Shown here piece after piece: positions 1-7,844 of a DNA stretch of 64,000 bases (the first letter of the stretch is position 1; each line of letters begins with the position of its first letter). The stretch is from NCBI RefSeq assembly GCF_900100945.1, contig NZ_FNCG01000015.1:1-64000 (forward strand), read 5' to 3'. The notes below the pieces were generated by a model. That model was not told the DNA's origin and made no database searches. It was given only the letters and a program-made list of their open reading frames with translations. Source of the DNA: Mucilaginibacter gossypii. GTDB taxonomy: Bacteria; Bacteroidota; Bacteroidia; Sphingobacteriales; Sphingobacteriaceae. The translations under genes and the position numbers were made by a program.

Positions 1-120
1 AAGTGATACCAGATCACTGGTGAAAGTCTCAAACGAACGAACCGGCTGGCCTTCAAGACCCACAAATACCTTGCGGGCTCCAATATCTATACCTGCCGCA
101 TGAAAATGCATCTTTTCCAT
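1..120 (-). mobile_element. IS110-family transposase, N-terminal part (cut by window edge)
   Basis: Translating the minus strand from the ATG at 120 gives about 40 residues beginning MEKMHFHAAGIDIGARK and continuing through SFETFTSDL. This is the start of an IS110-type DEDD transposase: the GIDIG segment carries the first acidic residue of the RuvC-like catalytic fold, and the SFETF stretch is typical of the family. The rest of the gene, including the C-terminal serine-containing domain, lies outside the window. The flank upstream of the start (121 to about 300) has no coding potential and is discussed as a possible bridge RNA locus. Family assignment is from recognition of the N-terminus only. 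Confidence 0.85.
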
Positions 121-300
121 ACTTATAACGCTTTTTAAACCGTGCCCGAAGGAGTTTAAAGAAAAGACAGGCTACCCATCGGACAAATCACCCACACAAG
201 GGATCGTACCATACCTTCAGACTCTTGCTTCGGAACCATACTCAGCAACAGGCAATAAGCACTATAACTCGGTCGGCCACACTGCACGGTTCAGCAAATC
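121..300 (-). ncRNA. candidate IS110 bridge RNA / left-end non-coding region
   Basis: This non-coding stretch lies immediately upstream of the IS110-family transposase start, where IS110-subgroup elements encode their bridge RNA. On the minus strand it can form nested pairings: CCGTGC (289-284) with GCACGG (145-140) outside, and CCGAAG (233-228) with CTTCGG (151-146) inside. It also holds a repeated GTATGGT word. Position is the main evidence; the fold is suggestive only, and neither RNA ends nor guide loops can be fixed by eye. Confidence 0.45.
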
Positions 301-302
301 TA

Positions 303-407
303 TGTCATTTCACCTTCAGAGGCCACGGATTTAAACACTCAGAATGACAGGCCCTCTCTTGTTATTTCCCCTTCAGAGCCTACAGCTTTAAATCACTCAG
401 CATGACA
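303..407. repeat. two tandem REP-like units with inverted termini
   Basis: Unit 1 (303-349) begins TGTCATTTCACCTTCAGAG and ends AGAATGACA. Unit 2 (360-407) begins TGTTATTTCCCCTTCAGAG and ends CAGCATGACA. They are clearly related, with a period of 57 bases, and each has complementary ends. The termini resemble those of the larger palindrome at 7182-7349. A possible third, partial end (TTGTCATGAGAG) lies near 419. The rest of the gap to 514 shows no gene. Confidence 0.65.
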
Positions 408-514
408 CCCTTTTTAAGTTGTCATGAGAGATGAAAGCACCATCTTCGCCCTGTATAGCAACTCCACTTATCGAAAAACCCTTTCGCCACCGCTCATAAC
501 AACCATGCTTATAT

Positions 515-1840
515 CTACGATTTCTTTTGCCCGCTCATTTTAGCAACAACGAGGTTGCCCACTTTATTTCCCTGAATAATACCATTATCAATAGCATCCA
601 TAAAATGGATACCGCCCCAAAACCTGGAAATAGCGGCTTCTTTAGCAGCCTGGGTAAACGAACTGAAATGCCTTGGCGGGATGCCATAACTTACTTCCAC
701 ATCATCGGTATATTTAAAGTTATCGCCGAAATAATGCGTGAGGATAACAGCAGCTGTTGACGAAACTACCGAATGCCCGCTGATATACTCCGGAAACGGC
801 GGAGTTTGCAACAGGGGTTTCCAATGCGGGTCTATATACCTGCGGATGGCCGTTTCGGGCCTGATGCGGTTGGTGCGGTATTTGTCTTCCCAGCAGCAAA
901 TGAAACCATCCAGCAGGCCTATGGCTACAGCGGTATTGATTTGCACCGTTTTAGAGAAGTTTACTTTAGCCTGCTTACATGCAATGGCCGTTATCCCCAT
1001 CCAGTGTGCCCCCGGCGAGATCTTTTTTAGGCCGATGAGCATGTGCCCGTCATTTTGAACAGCAAAAGGGTTACAATCCCAAAAGTTGGCAATATCTTTT
1101 TCTTCCTGCTTTAAGCCGTTACCGCTTTTGGCATAGCTCATTTGCAGGTATTTATAGAAAGTTGAGTTTTTATCCGTTGAAAATGGAATAGGCGCATCAG
1201 GAACAAATTGTGCGGCCGAATCAAGCGTCATAGGCCGGATAGTGTTAAAATATGGTTCAACCGGCAACATGTAAGCAGGCGGGGTCAGGTCCCAGCTACC
1301 GGGTGTTTGCTTAAGCTTATAGCGTGGATAGTTATTTATTTTCCGGTAACCATCGGCCTTGGCATAAGCCAGGATCTGTTTACTGATTGTTTTGGCATAG
1401 CTTTTTGAACTGTCGATCACTTCGCTGCTGAAGCCAATATTTTTGCACGAGTCAATAAAGGAAGACTCGTAGCCCAGCATCAACGTACCCGATGGTAACA
1501 GCCTGGCAGATGTTTCAAACATGGCCAGTACCGCACTTAGCTGATAATTATAACCTGTATTTTGTTTGGGGTGTTTGATATCGGGATATTGATTTAATAC
1601 ACCGCGCATACTGTTGGTCTGTTTGTCGTTTTCGGCAACTACCTCATACCCGGCAAGGCAGGTATAAGCAAAAAAACGGGCGGCCAATGGTGGATTGATA
1701 ACATCATGGATCATTACGCTGGTCATATGGCCAACAACTTTGCTCACGTCCTGGTTGGTTAGTTCGGGTTGCTTTTTCGGGCTGCAGCTTATCATCGCAA
1801 ATAAGCCGCAGGCAGGTATTAGCATTAACAGTTTTTTCAT
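515..1840 (-). CDS. vanadium-dependent haloperoxidase-like lipoprotein (PAP2 superfamily)
   Basis: The 441-residue product has a lipoprotein-type signal peptide (Cys at about residue 19, context AMISC), so it is probably anchored in the periplasm or outer membrane. The three PAP2/vanadium haloperoxidase motifs are all visible: K-x6-RP near residues 319-327 (KYRTNRIRP), SGHS near 353-356, and R...GGIH near 404-410. These residues bind vanadate or phosphate in the family. Whether this enzyme oxidises halides or is a phosphatase cannot be told from sequence. It starts 10 bases after the VCBS/ASPIC lipoprotein gene ends and is surely cotranscribed with it, a pairing common in Bacteroidota. Confidence 0.88.
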   Translation of the reverse strand: MKKLLMLIPACGLFAMISCSPKKQPELTNQDVSKVVGHMTSVMIHDVINPPLAARFFAYTCLAGYEVVAENDKQTNSMRGVLNQYPDIKHPKQNTGYNYQLSAVLAMFETSARLLPSGTLMLGYESSFIDSCKNIGFSSEVIDSSKSYAKTISKQILAYAKADGYRKINNYPRYKLKQTPGSWDLTPPAYMLPVEPYFNTIRPMTLDSAAQFVPDAPIPFSTDKNSTFYKYLQMSYAKSGNGLKQEEKDIANFWDCNPFAVQNDGHMLIGLKKISPGAHWMGITAIACKQAKVNFSKTVQINTAVAIGLLDGFICCWEDKYRTNRIRPETAIRRYIDPHWKPLLQTPPFPEYISGHSVVSSTAAVILTHYFGDNFKYTDDVEVSYGIPPRHFSSFTQAAKEAAISRFWGGIHFMDAIDNGIIQGNKVGNLVVAKMSGQKKS

Positions 1841-1850
1841 TGCCTTTGTA

Positions 1851-4800
1851 TTATTGCTTGTATGCCTTTAGTTTGCCTTTATCAAGGGCAAATAGTAAAA
1901 CGTTATTTAATGGAAGCACGCTCCTGACATCGCCCCGGATGTTGAAGCCCGATTGCTGCTGGTTTATGTATTGATAATTACCCTTGCCATCACCCTTAAG
2001 CAATACGCCGTAATTAGCATCATATTTACCGAAACGGATGCGGGCCTTGTTGATGTTGCCGCAAAGCAAAAGATCCTCCTTGCCATCATGATCGTAATCA
2101 AATGAAGTAATGGTAAAAACCGGCGAATACTGAGCCTGTAAAGGCAACGTCGCCTGTTTTAATTTTCCTTGTGCATTACTGATAAAACATGCTGTAGCCA
2201 GTTCATTGGCTGTCAGTTTTTTTACATCTTTCATCTCTTCGGCAGTAAAAATCTTGTCCATGGTAGCATCGGCATAGCTTTTATAATCGGGGAACCGGCC
2301 GCGCATTACACTCATCTGGTCAAGCAATTCATCGCGGCTTACAAAGGGGTAACTTTTATGCTGGATGTAAAAACAAAGCATCGGGTCAATGGAGCCGTTA
2401 TCATCAAAATCTTTATAAAACATTTCCGCAGGCTCGGCATCGCTTGCTTTACATTGCGTATTTAAACCGATGTTTCCGGCTATAATATCCGGATGGCCGT
2501 CATGGTTGATGTCGCTTACCTGTAAACAGTTCCACCAGCCGGCATATTTTTTATCAAAGTATTTTGTTGTGGCATCGGTTAGCTTAGCACCGCTATTTTC
2601 AAAAACCGTGATCGGCATCCATTCGCCGGCCAGCACCAGGTCGGGCTTTTTATCACCGTTCATATCAACCCAGGCAGCATCGGTCACCATCCCTATATTT
2701 TTCAATGCCGGGTTATATTTTGCAGTTTCATTGGTAAAATGCCCCTTGCCATCATTGATCAAAATATAGCTTTCGGGTGCTTCGGGATACTGCCCGGGTA
2801 TTACCCTTCCGCCAACAAACAGATCAGGAAAACCATCTCCATTGATATCGGCCGCTTTTACACAGCTTTTACTGCTGATCATTTTGGGCAAGGCACCTTT
2901 AGCTTTGCTAAAGTTTCCTCTACCATCGTTAAGGTATAACCTGTCCTGCAGCAGCGCGTCATCCGGTTTATAATCGGCATAGCCACCAGAGGCTACATAC
3001 AGATCGGGCTTGCCATCGCCATTGGCATCAAAAAATAAAGCTGCGGCATCGGTACTGTTTTTATCGGCTTCAAAGGCGGCAAGAGCCTTGCTGATAAATC
3101 TCCCATCTTTTTGCTGCAGGTATAAAACACCGGCTTTGCCATCATGCGCACCGGCATAAATGTCCTCGAGCCCATCGCCATTTACATCACCTTTAGTAAG
3201 GACGGAACCCGAAAATGATATCGAGTTAACCATTAACGGCTGCCGTTTAAAATCATTGGTAGTGTTATCGATTTCGCTGCCTGCGATAGGGGCCGGCACC
3301 TCTTTAAATATCGGATTAATTTGTTTTTGTGCAGGACTGGTGCCTAACGCATCCTTTTCATTTAAGACAATTTGTTTATCAGCTTTTACTTTTTGAAGTA
3401 ACTGTGTTTTGCCGCTTTGCCAGGTAATCCTTAATGAATCAACCTGCTTATCTTTCCCCAGGCCAAAATGCAGTATCGTTGACACGGTTGACTGATAACC
3501 ACGGTTTGGCATTTGCTCCAGGTATTGCGTTTTATTGCCCGAATAAATGCTCACCTTAGCGCCTACCCCCTGCGTGTTTGCACCGCTGCCGTTTAATTTT
3601 AAAGCTAAATAATGATTATCATTCTGTTTAGCGGCCTGGTTTTCATAAACAAAAGCCGGTTGATTGATATTATTGACCACCAGGTCAAGGTCACCGTCAT
3701 TATCCAGATCGGCATAAGCGGCGCCGTTACTGTTTGATGTCATCGTTATGCCCCATTGCTCACTTTTATTGGTAAACGTTGTATTACCGTTGTTTTTAAA
3801 CAGGTAACTTTTCATTTGCGATGATGGCATCTGGTTAACAATATCCAGGAGGTCCTGCCGCATTACGCGTCTGTCTTTGATGTTATCGCCCATAAACTTT
3901 AAAAAGTCCATGTTGGTATAGTCGCGGGTATATCCGTTACTTACAAACAGGTCTTTCCAGCCATCGTTATCGTAATCGGCAAAAAGGGGCGACCAGCTCC
4001 AATCTGTATTAGAGATCCCTGCCAGTTGTCCTATCTCGCTGAACGAGTTATTGCCGTTATTGACCTGCAGCATATTACGCATGTACTGGTAATAAAAGCC
4101 CACCCTCAGGTTCAGGTCAAAGGCCTCGTAATTATCAATACCGAACAGCAGTTTTTGCCGCTTGTTATCCTCGGGAAGCATATCCAGGGTGTAGATATCG
4201 GGTTTGCCGTCGTTATTAATATCGGCGACATCATTCCCCATAGAGTAAAACGAGCTGTGACCAATCTGTTTCTGGAGCTCATCGGCAAAACTGCCCTTCC
4301 CATTATTAATGTACAACCTGTCGGGAATGCTGTAATCATTGGATACGTAGATATCCGGCCATCCATCGCCGTTAATATCGGCGATACCGGCTGCAAGGCC
4401 ATATGATAGTGGCGTATTGATAATGCCTGCACCGGCGGTAACGTCAGTAAAATGATTATTGTCATTCCGCAGCAGCCTGATCCCCGATTCGTTATCCCTT
4501 TTGGCCGACATCTCCTTAACAAAGGCATCATCCATAATACTGATCCGGCCTGGGTTGTGGTTAATTAACAACAGGTCGAGGTCACCGTCCCGGTCATAAT
4601 CAAAAAAGTATGCCTGTGTACTGAATGATGGGAAATCGAGGCCAAAATCAGCGGTCTGGTCTTTAAACATGGGCACACCTGCGGCATTGTTTCCCTGGTT
4701 TATAAACAGTTGGTTAACCCGCTTCCCGGCCCGTACTTTACCCGAATAACATATGTAGATATCCACCTTACCGTCACCGTTAACATCGGCCATGGTAACC

Positions 4801-5201
4801 CCCGTTTTCCAGGGACCGGGCCTGCCTGCTACTCCGGCATCAGCAGTGATATCCTTAAACTGCATATTGCCCTGGTTCAGGTACAATTTGTTATCGGTCA
4901 TGTTGCCGGTAAAATAAAGGTCCTGCAAGCCATCGCCGTTTAAGTCGCCAACAGCCACGCCACCACCGTTATAAAAATACTCGTACATCAGCACGTTGGT
5001 GTTTAATCCTTCGGTTAAGGTATTGGCGAAATCAACATGGGTTTGTTCCGGCTGCAACAGTTTAAACAAGGGTTGTTGTGAGTTGGCAGAGGGCTCATGA
5101 TTGCACCCTACAAATAACATCAGCGTACTTACAACAGGAAACATCAAAAACGATCGTTCTTTTCGCGTTTTAAGCGGGAGGGGGAACCGGAATATCTTCA
5201 T
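1851..5201 (-). CDS. VCBS/FG-GAP repeat lipoprotein with ASPIC/UnbV domain
   Basis: This 1116-residue secreted protein has a lipobox Cys at about residue 33 (LFVGC). It carries at least fourteen Asp-rich calcium-loop motifs of the form DxNxDGxxDL (for example DLNGDGLQDL, DVNGDGKVDI, DYDHDGKEDL), which indicate two FG-GAP/VCBS beta-propeller blocks. Between them lies an ASPIC/UnbV module around residues 530-610, recognisable by GVGAKV, LEQMPNRGYQS and HFGLGK. Such proteins are cell-surface and calcium-binding; the ligand is unknown. Relatives often accompany SusC/SusD pairs, but none is next to it here. It is the first gene of a two-gene operon with the haloperoxidase-like gene. Confidence 0.9.
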   Translation of the reverse strand: MKIFRFPLPLKTRKERSFLMFPVVSTLMLFVGCNHEPSANSQQPLFKLLQPEQTHVDFANTLTEGLNTNVLMYEYFYNGGGVAVGDLNGDGLQDLYFTGNMTDNKLYLNQGNMQFKDITADAGVAGRPGPWKTGVTMADVNGDGKVDIYICYSGKVRAGKRVNQLFINQGNNAAGVPMFKDQTADFGLDFPSFSTQAYFFDYDRDGDLDLLLINHNPGRISIMDDAFVKEMSAKRDNESGIRLLRNDNNHFTDVTAGAGIINTPLSYGLAAGIADINGDGWPDIYVSNDYSIPDRLYINNGKGSFADELQKQIGHSSFYSMGNDVADINNDGKPDIYTLDMLPEDNKRQKLLFGIDNYEAFDLNLRVGFYYQYMRNMLQVNNGNNSFSEIGQLAGISNTDWSWSPLFADYDNDGWKDLFVSNGYTRDYTNMDFLKFMGDNIKDRRVMRQDLLDIVNQMPSSQMKSYLFKNNGNTTFTNKSEQWGITMTSNSNGAAYADLDNDGDLDLVVNNINQPAFVYENQAAKQNDNHYLALKLNGSGANTQGVGAKVSIYSGNKTQYLEQMPNRGYQSTVSTILHFGLGKDKQVDSLRITWQSGKTQLLQKVKADKQIVLNEKDALGTSPAQKQINPIFKEVPAPIAGSEIDNTTNDFKRQPLMVNSISFSGSVLTKGDVNGDGLEDIYAGAHDGKAGVLYLQQKDGRFISKALAAFEADKNSTDAAALFFDANGDGKPDLYVASGGYADYKPDDALLQDRLYLNDGRGNFSKAKGALPKMISSKSCVKAADINGDGFPDLFVGGRVIPGQYPEAPESYILINDGKGHFTNETAKYNPALKNIGMVTDAAWVDMNGDKKPDLVLAGEWMPITVFENSGAKLTDATTKYFDKKYAGWWNCLQVSDINHDGHPDIIAGNIGLNTQCKASDAEPAEMFYKDFDDNGSIDPMLCFYIQHKSYPFVSRDELLDQMSVMRGRFPDYKSYADATMDKIFTAEEMKDVKKLTANELATACFISNAQGKLKQATLPLQAQYSPVFTITSFDYDHDGKEDLLLCGNINKARIRFGKYDANYGVLLKGDGKGNYQYINQQQSGFNIRGDVRSVLPLNNVLLFALDKGKLKAYKQ

Positions 5202-5377
5202 TGTGGTTTATTGTGGCTGCGATAAATAGGCATCGCAAATTTGATGTCAATATAACAATTATTCTACATGCAAAGCATTTTTAGAAAAATCGCCTTAAGA
5301 AGCTACATATAGTGACTCTGCAAATTGGAATTGCCTGTACTTATCCTATGATAAAGCCAAAGCGTATCATGATCCTC

Positions 5378-6406
5378 CTATTCAAGGGACAGCCGAATAT
5401 GGTATTGTTTACTAATGCTGTCATAAGTAGCCATATGCGCATTAATATTTCCCTGTTTATCAACAAAGGTTTCGCCCCAGCTAAAGGGCTCCCAAATAAA
5501 AGTGCCTTTAACTTTATTACCAGGTAGTGAAAAAGCTATATCATTTACCTCGCGTTTGCGCCGCGAATATTCCACCACTATCACATCCTGTGTATAACGG
5601 GCGGCGAGGTCGGTAAGGTTGTTGCGTAAACTATCCGGTGTGCCATGCCACTCGGGATAATATGATTGGCCAATGATATCGAAATTAACTCCGCGTTTGA
5701 GCATGTTATCTACAAAGTATCTTGATTCTGCATTTTGCCCGCCGCAGGCAATATGCAGCATTACCCTGATGTTGCTGCTCACGCTTTTGACACTGTTAAT
5801 GCCAGCCTTTAAAAAGCCAGCCAGGGTATCCAGGTTTTTGACACGGCCGTCGGGCCATAAAATGCCGTGGTTAATTTCGTTACCTACCTGCACCATATCG
5901 GGCAGCGTGCCCTGCTTTTTTAGGGCCAGCAAGGTAAGCCGGGTAAATGCCTTTATAGAATCCTGCAGTTGCTGGTTGTTGAGCTTTTTCCAGGCGGCGG
6001 GTTTGTATTGCTTACCGGGATCGGCCCAGTTATCACTGTAATGAAAATCGAGTAAGAAGCCCATTCCGGCTTCTTTAATACGCAGAGCCATCTTCTTGGT
6101 ATCTTCCAAACCACAATAGCCTTTTGCCGAGTACCCGCTATCGGCCTTAGGATTATTGAATATGCGAAGCCGTACATAGTTAAAGCCATGATCTTTCAAA
6201 ATGGTGAAAGGGTCCTTGTTTACGCCGTTATCATAAAACTTATGCCCCTCAGCTTCCAACTGAGGGATAAATGAAATATCGGCGCCCATGATCTGCTTAA
6301 ACTTAACCGGAACATTTTTGGCCGGCGAATATTTGTAGGCAGATAAAGCGCCGGTGCACACCAGGCTAATTGCTGTTAATAGCAGTTTGTTTATTTTAAT
6401 TTTCAT
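5378..6406 (-). CDS. GH53 arabinogalactan endo-beta-1,4-galactanase
   Basis: The enzyme hydrolyses beta-1,4-galactan side chains of pectin. I place the start at 6406 (MKIKINK), preceded by AAAGCGGGGTAC, rather than at the in-frame ATG seven codons upstream; the product is then 342 residues with a signal peptide. GH53 landmarks are clear: GADISF near the N-terminus, FHYSDNWADPGKQ, the acid/base Glu in VGNEIN (about residue 177) and the nucleophile Glu in VVEYS (about 279), and WEPF near the end. Length is normal for the family. No transporter or SusCD pair adjoins it. It lies upstream of the VCBS gene on the same strand with a 176-base gap, so cotranscription is possible but not shown. Confidence 0.9.
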   Translation of the reverse strand: MKIKINKLLLTAISLVCTGALSAYKYSPAKNVPVKFKQIMGADISFIPQLEAEGHKFYDNGVNKDPFTILKDHGFNYVRLRIFNNPKADSGYSAKGYCGLEDTKKMALRIKEAGMGFLLDFHYSDNWADPGKQYKPAAWKKLNNQQLQDSIKAFTRLTLLALKKQGTLPDMVQVGNEINHGILWPDGRVKNLDTLAGFLKAGINSVKSVSSNIRVMLHIACGGQNAESRYFVDNMLKRGVNFDIIGQSYYPEWHGTPDSLRNNLTDLAARYTQDVIVVEYSRRKREVNDIAFSLPGNKVKGTFIWEPFSWGETFVDKQGNINAHMATYDSISKQYHIRLSLE

Positions 6407-6538
6407 GTACCCCGCTTTGATAATCAAAAATACATAGTATATTAATCATAGCCCGGTAAAGGTTATCGAAATTAATCTACATCAACAAAATTCACACGCA
6501 CATTATTTAATTTCATATCGTAAAAGGAAGTGCCATAA

Positions 6539-7120
6539 ATGGCGCCAAATGCAATTATTATGGATTTCACAGCATATCAGCAGCTATTTTTCGATATTTT
6601 GAACAGCCCTAATCCGCGTGCTCCGTACGATAACCCGGATTATTTAAATTATACAAAGCTTAATTGGTCGCGCCAGCAGCGCTGGCTAAAGGTTGGCGTA
6701 CTGAACCCGGATTTGACAAATGCCATCGAAAAGATCAGCAAACCACAATTATGGACGGTTATTACCGAGGCCTGGTGCGGCGATGCTTCGCATACTATAC
6801 CGTTCCTGCATCGCCTTTCGGAACTAAACCCGCTTATTAAAGTTGATTATCAGCTAAGGGATTCGCCGCCATTCTTGATTGAAAGTTACCTTACCAATGG
6901 CACCCGGTCAATACCCAAGATCGTTATTGCAGATGAAAATAATCAAGACCTTGCGACATGGGGGCCGCGACCGGCCGAATGCCAGCGATTATACCTGCAA
7001 ATGGTGAAAGACCATATTGAAATGAGCGAAAAAAAGATAGCATTGCAGAAATGGTATAACGAGGATAAAGGTGAAAGTTTTCAGCTGGAGTTTTTAGATA
7101 TTATAAATAAGCTATTATGA
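6539..7120 (+). CDS. thioredoxin-family protein
   Basis: The 193-residue cytoplasmic protein (no signal peptide) has a thioredoxin fold. Its active-site region reads EAWCGDASH around residues 77-85: the Trp-Cys-Gly is kept but the second Cys of CxxC is replaced, so it is probably not a simple dithiol reductase. A cis-Pro segment RSIPK follows at about residue 122. Bacteroidota often carry such single-Cys proteins, thought to act in thiol repair. An AGGAAG stretch eight bases upstream supports the ATG at 6539; ATG 6560 is an alternative. It is divergent from GH53 and stands alone. Confidence 0.8.
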   Translation: MAPNAIIMDFTAYQQLFFDILNSPNPRAPYDNPDYLNYTKLNWSRQQRWLKVGVLNPDLTNAIEKISKPQLWTVITEAWCGDASHTIPFLHRLSELNPLIKVDYQLRDSPPFLIESYLTNGTRSIPKIVIADENNQDLATWGPRPAECQRLYLQMVKDHIEMSEKKIALQKWYNEDKGESFQLEFLDIINKLL

Positions 7121-7181
7121 TTCTGGTAAAAACAACTTTCGCCCCAACCCTATCTGAAGGCTACTGTGTGTGTACATATTT

Positions 7182-7349
7182 AAAAAATGTCATTTCGATA
7201 GAGCCGGACGGGCATGAACGATGGGGCTAAAGAGAAATCTTCTACATTAAGCTTTGCAACTGTGCTTGTAAAAGCAGGGCGTAGAAGATTTCTCCTCGCC
7301 TCCAACGCACAAATACCACCCAGAGCTCGTCGAAATGACATTTTTTTTT
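7182..7349. repeat. large extragenic palindromic repeat (REP/MITE-like)
   Basis: The outer arms are AAAAAATGTCATTTCGA (7182-7198) and CGAAATGACATTTTTT (from 7331). A second nested pair is AGAGAAATCTTCTAC (7231-7245) with GTAGAAGATTTCTC (7281-7294). The element is non-coding. The same terminal TGTCATTTC word occurs at 303, so it belongs to a dispersed family. It lies between the thioredoxin gene and the broken phytase gene, both of whose 3' ends face it. Confidence 0.8.
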
Positions 7350-7396
7350 AATAGTAAAATAAAAAAGATATGGCCACACGAGAGTTTTTTGTGCTA

Positions 7397-7837
7397 CTAT
7401 TTTACCTTAAGTTCTTTGCCCGCTATGTCTTCTCAGCGGTAATAGTGAAAAGTTTTATCGGTACTCATTACCACAAAAATGCCATGTTTAAAGGTACCAT
7501 TTAAAGGAGTGGCGGTTACGTCACTGCCATCACTTTGTCTGGCGGCAACGTTGGCTATTTTCAAAAGTGTATGTTCAAAAGGGTTTGCTTTTGTGCCTTC
7601 CCTGCTGAAAATCTGGAAGCGGTTGGCGCCCTGACCGGATACCAGAATGTAACCCGTTGTATCATTCAACTTATAAATCGAGATCCCTTCATGGTCGGCA
7701 TTAAGCCTGCGGTGCCGAATATAGCCAGCTCCTGGTCGCCTTTTTCGGGGTCGGCATAATACTGGCGTACACCTACCTGCTCTTCGCACAATCCTCGCTT
7801 CTATTTCTTTCACAAATGAATTCGCCAGTCTGCTCAA
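7397..7837 (-). pseudogene. 3-phytase (beta-propeller) remnant, C-terminal part
   Basis: Only about the last 140 codons remain. The readable part DHEGISIYKLNDTTGYILVS through GANRFQIF, SDGSDVTATPLNGTF and HGIFVVMSTDKTFHYYR matches beta-propeller phytase C-termini. Three lesions are visible. The expected Trp after HYYR is a TGA at 7435-7433, beyond which EDIAGKELKVK and a TAG at 7397 continue in frame. A frame change near 7700 joins GTAGL (with CEEQVGVRQYYADPEKG upstream in another frame) to ADHEGI. Another frame change lies near 7800, after SFVKEIEA. The N-terminal two thirds are absent; the AsmA-type gene ends 7 bases upstream. It is non-functional as it stands. Confidence 0.82.
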
Positions 7838-7844
7838 CCCGCTT

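Noticed and set aside
4026..4531. Open frames on both strands inside the VCBS gene
   Set aside because: They arise from the repetitive Asp/Gly codons of the VCBS repeats and have no start signals or homology I can see.
7433..7837. Intact 134-residue gene
   Set aside because: The sequence is phytase-like only in part; frame changes and a stop replacing a conserved Trp show it is a remnant.
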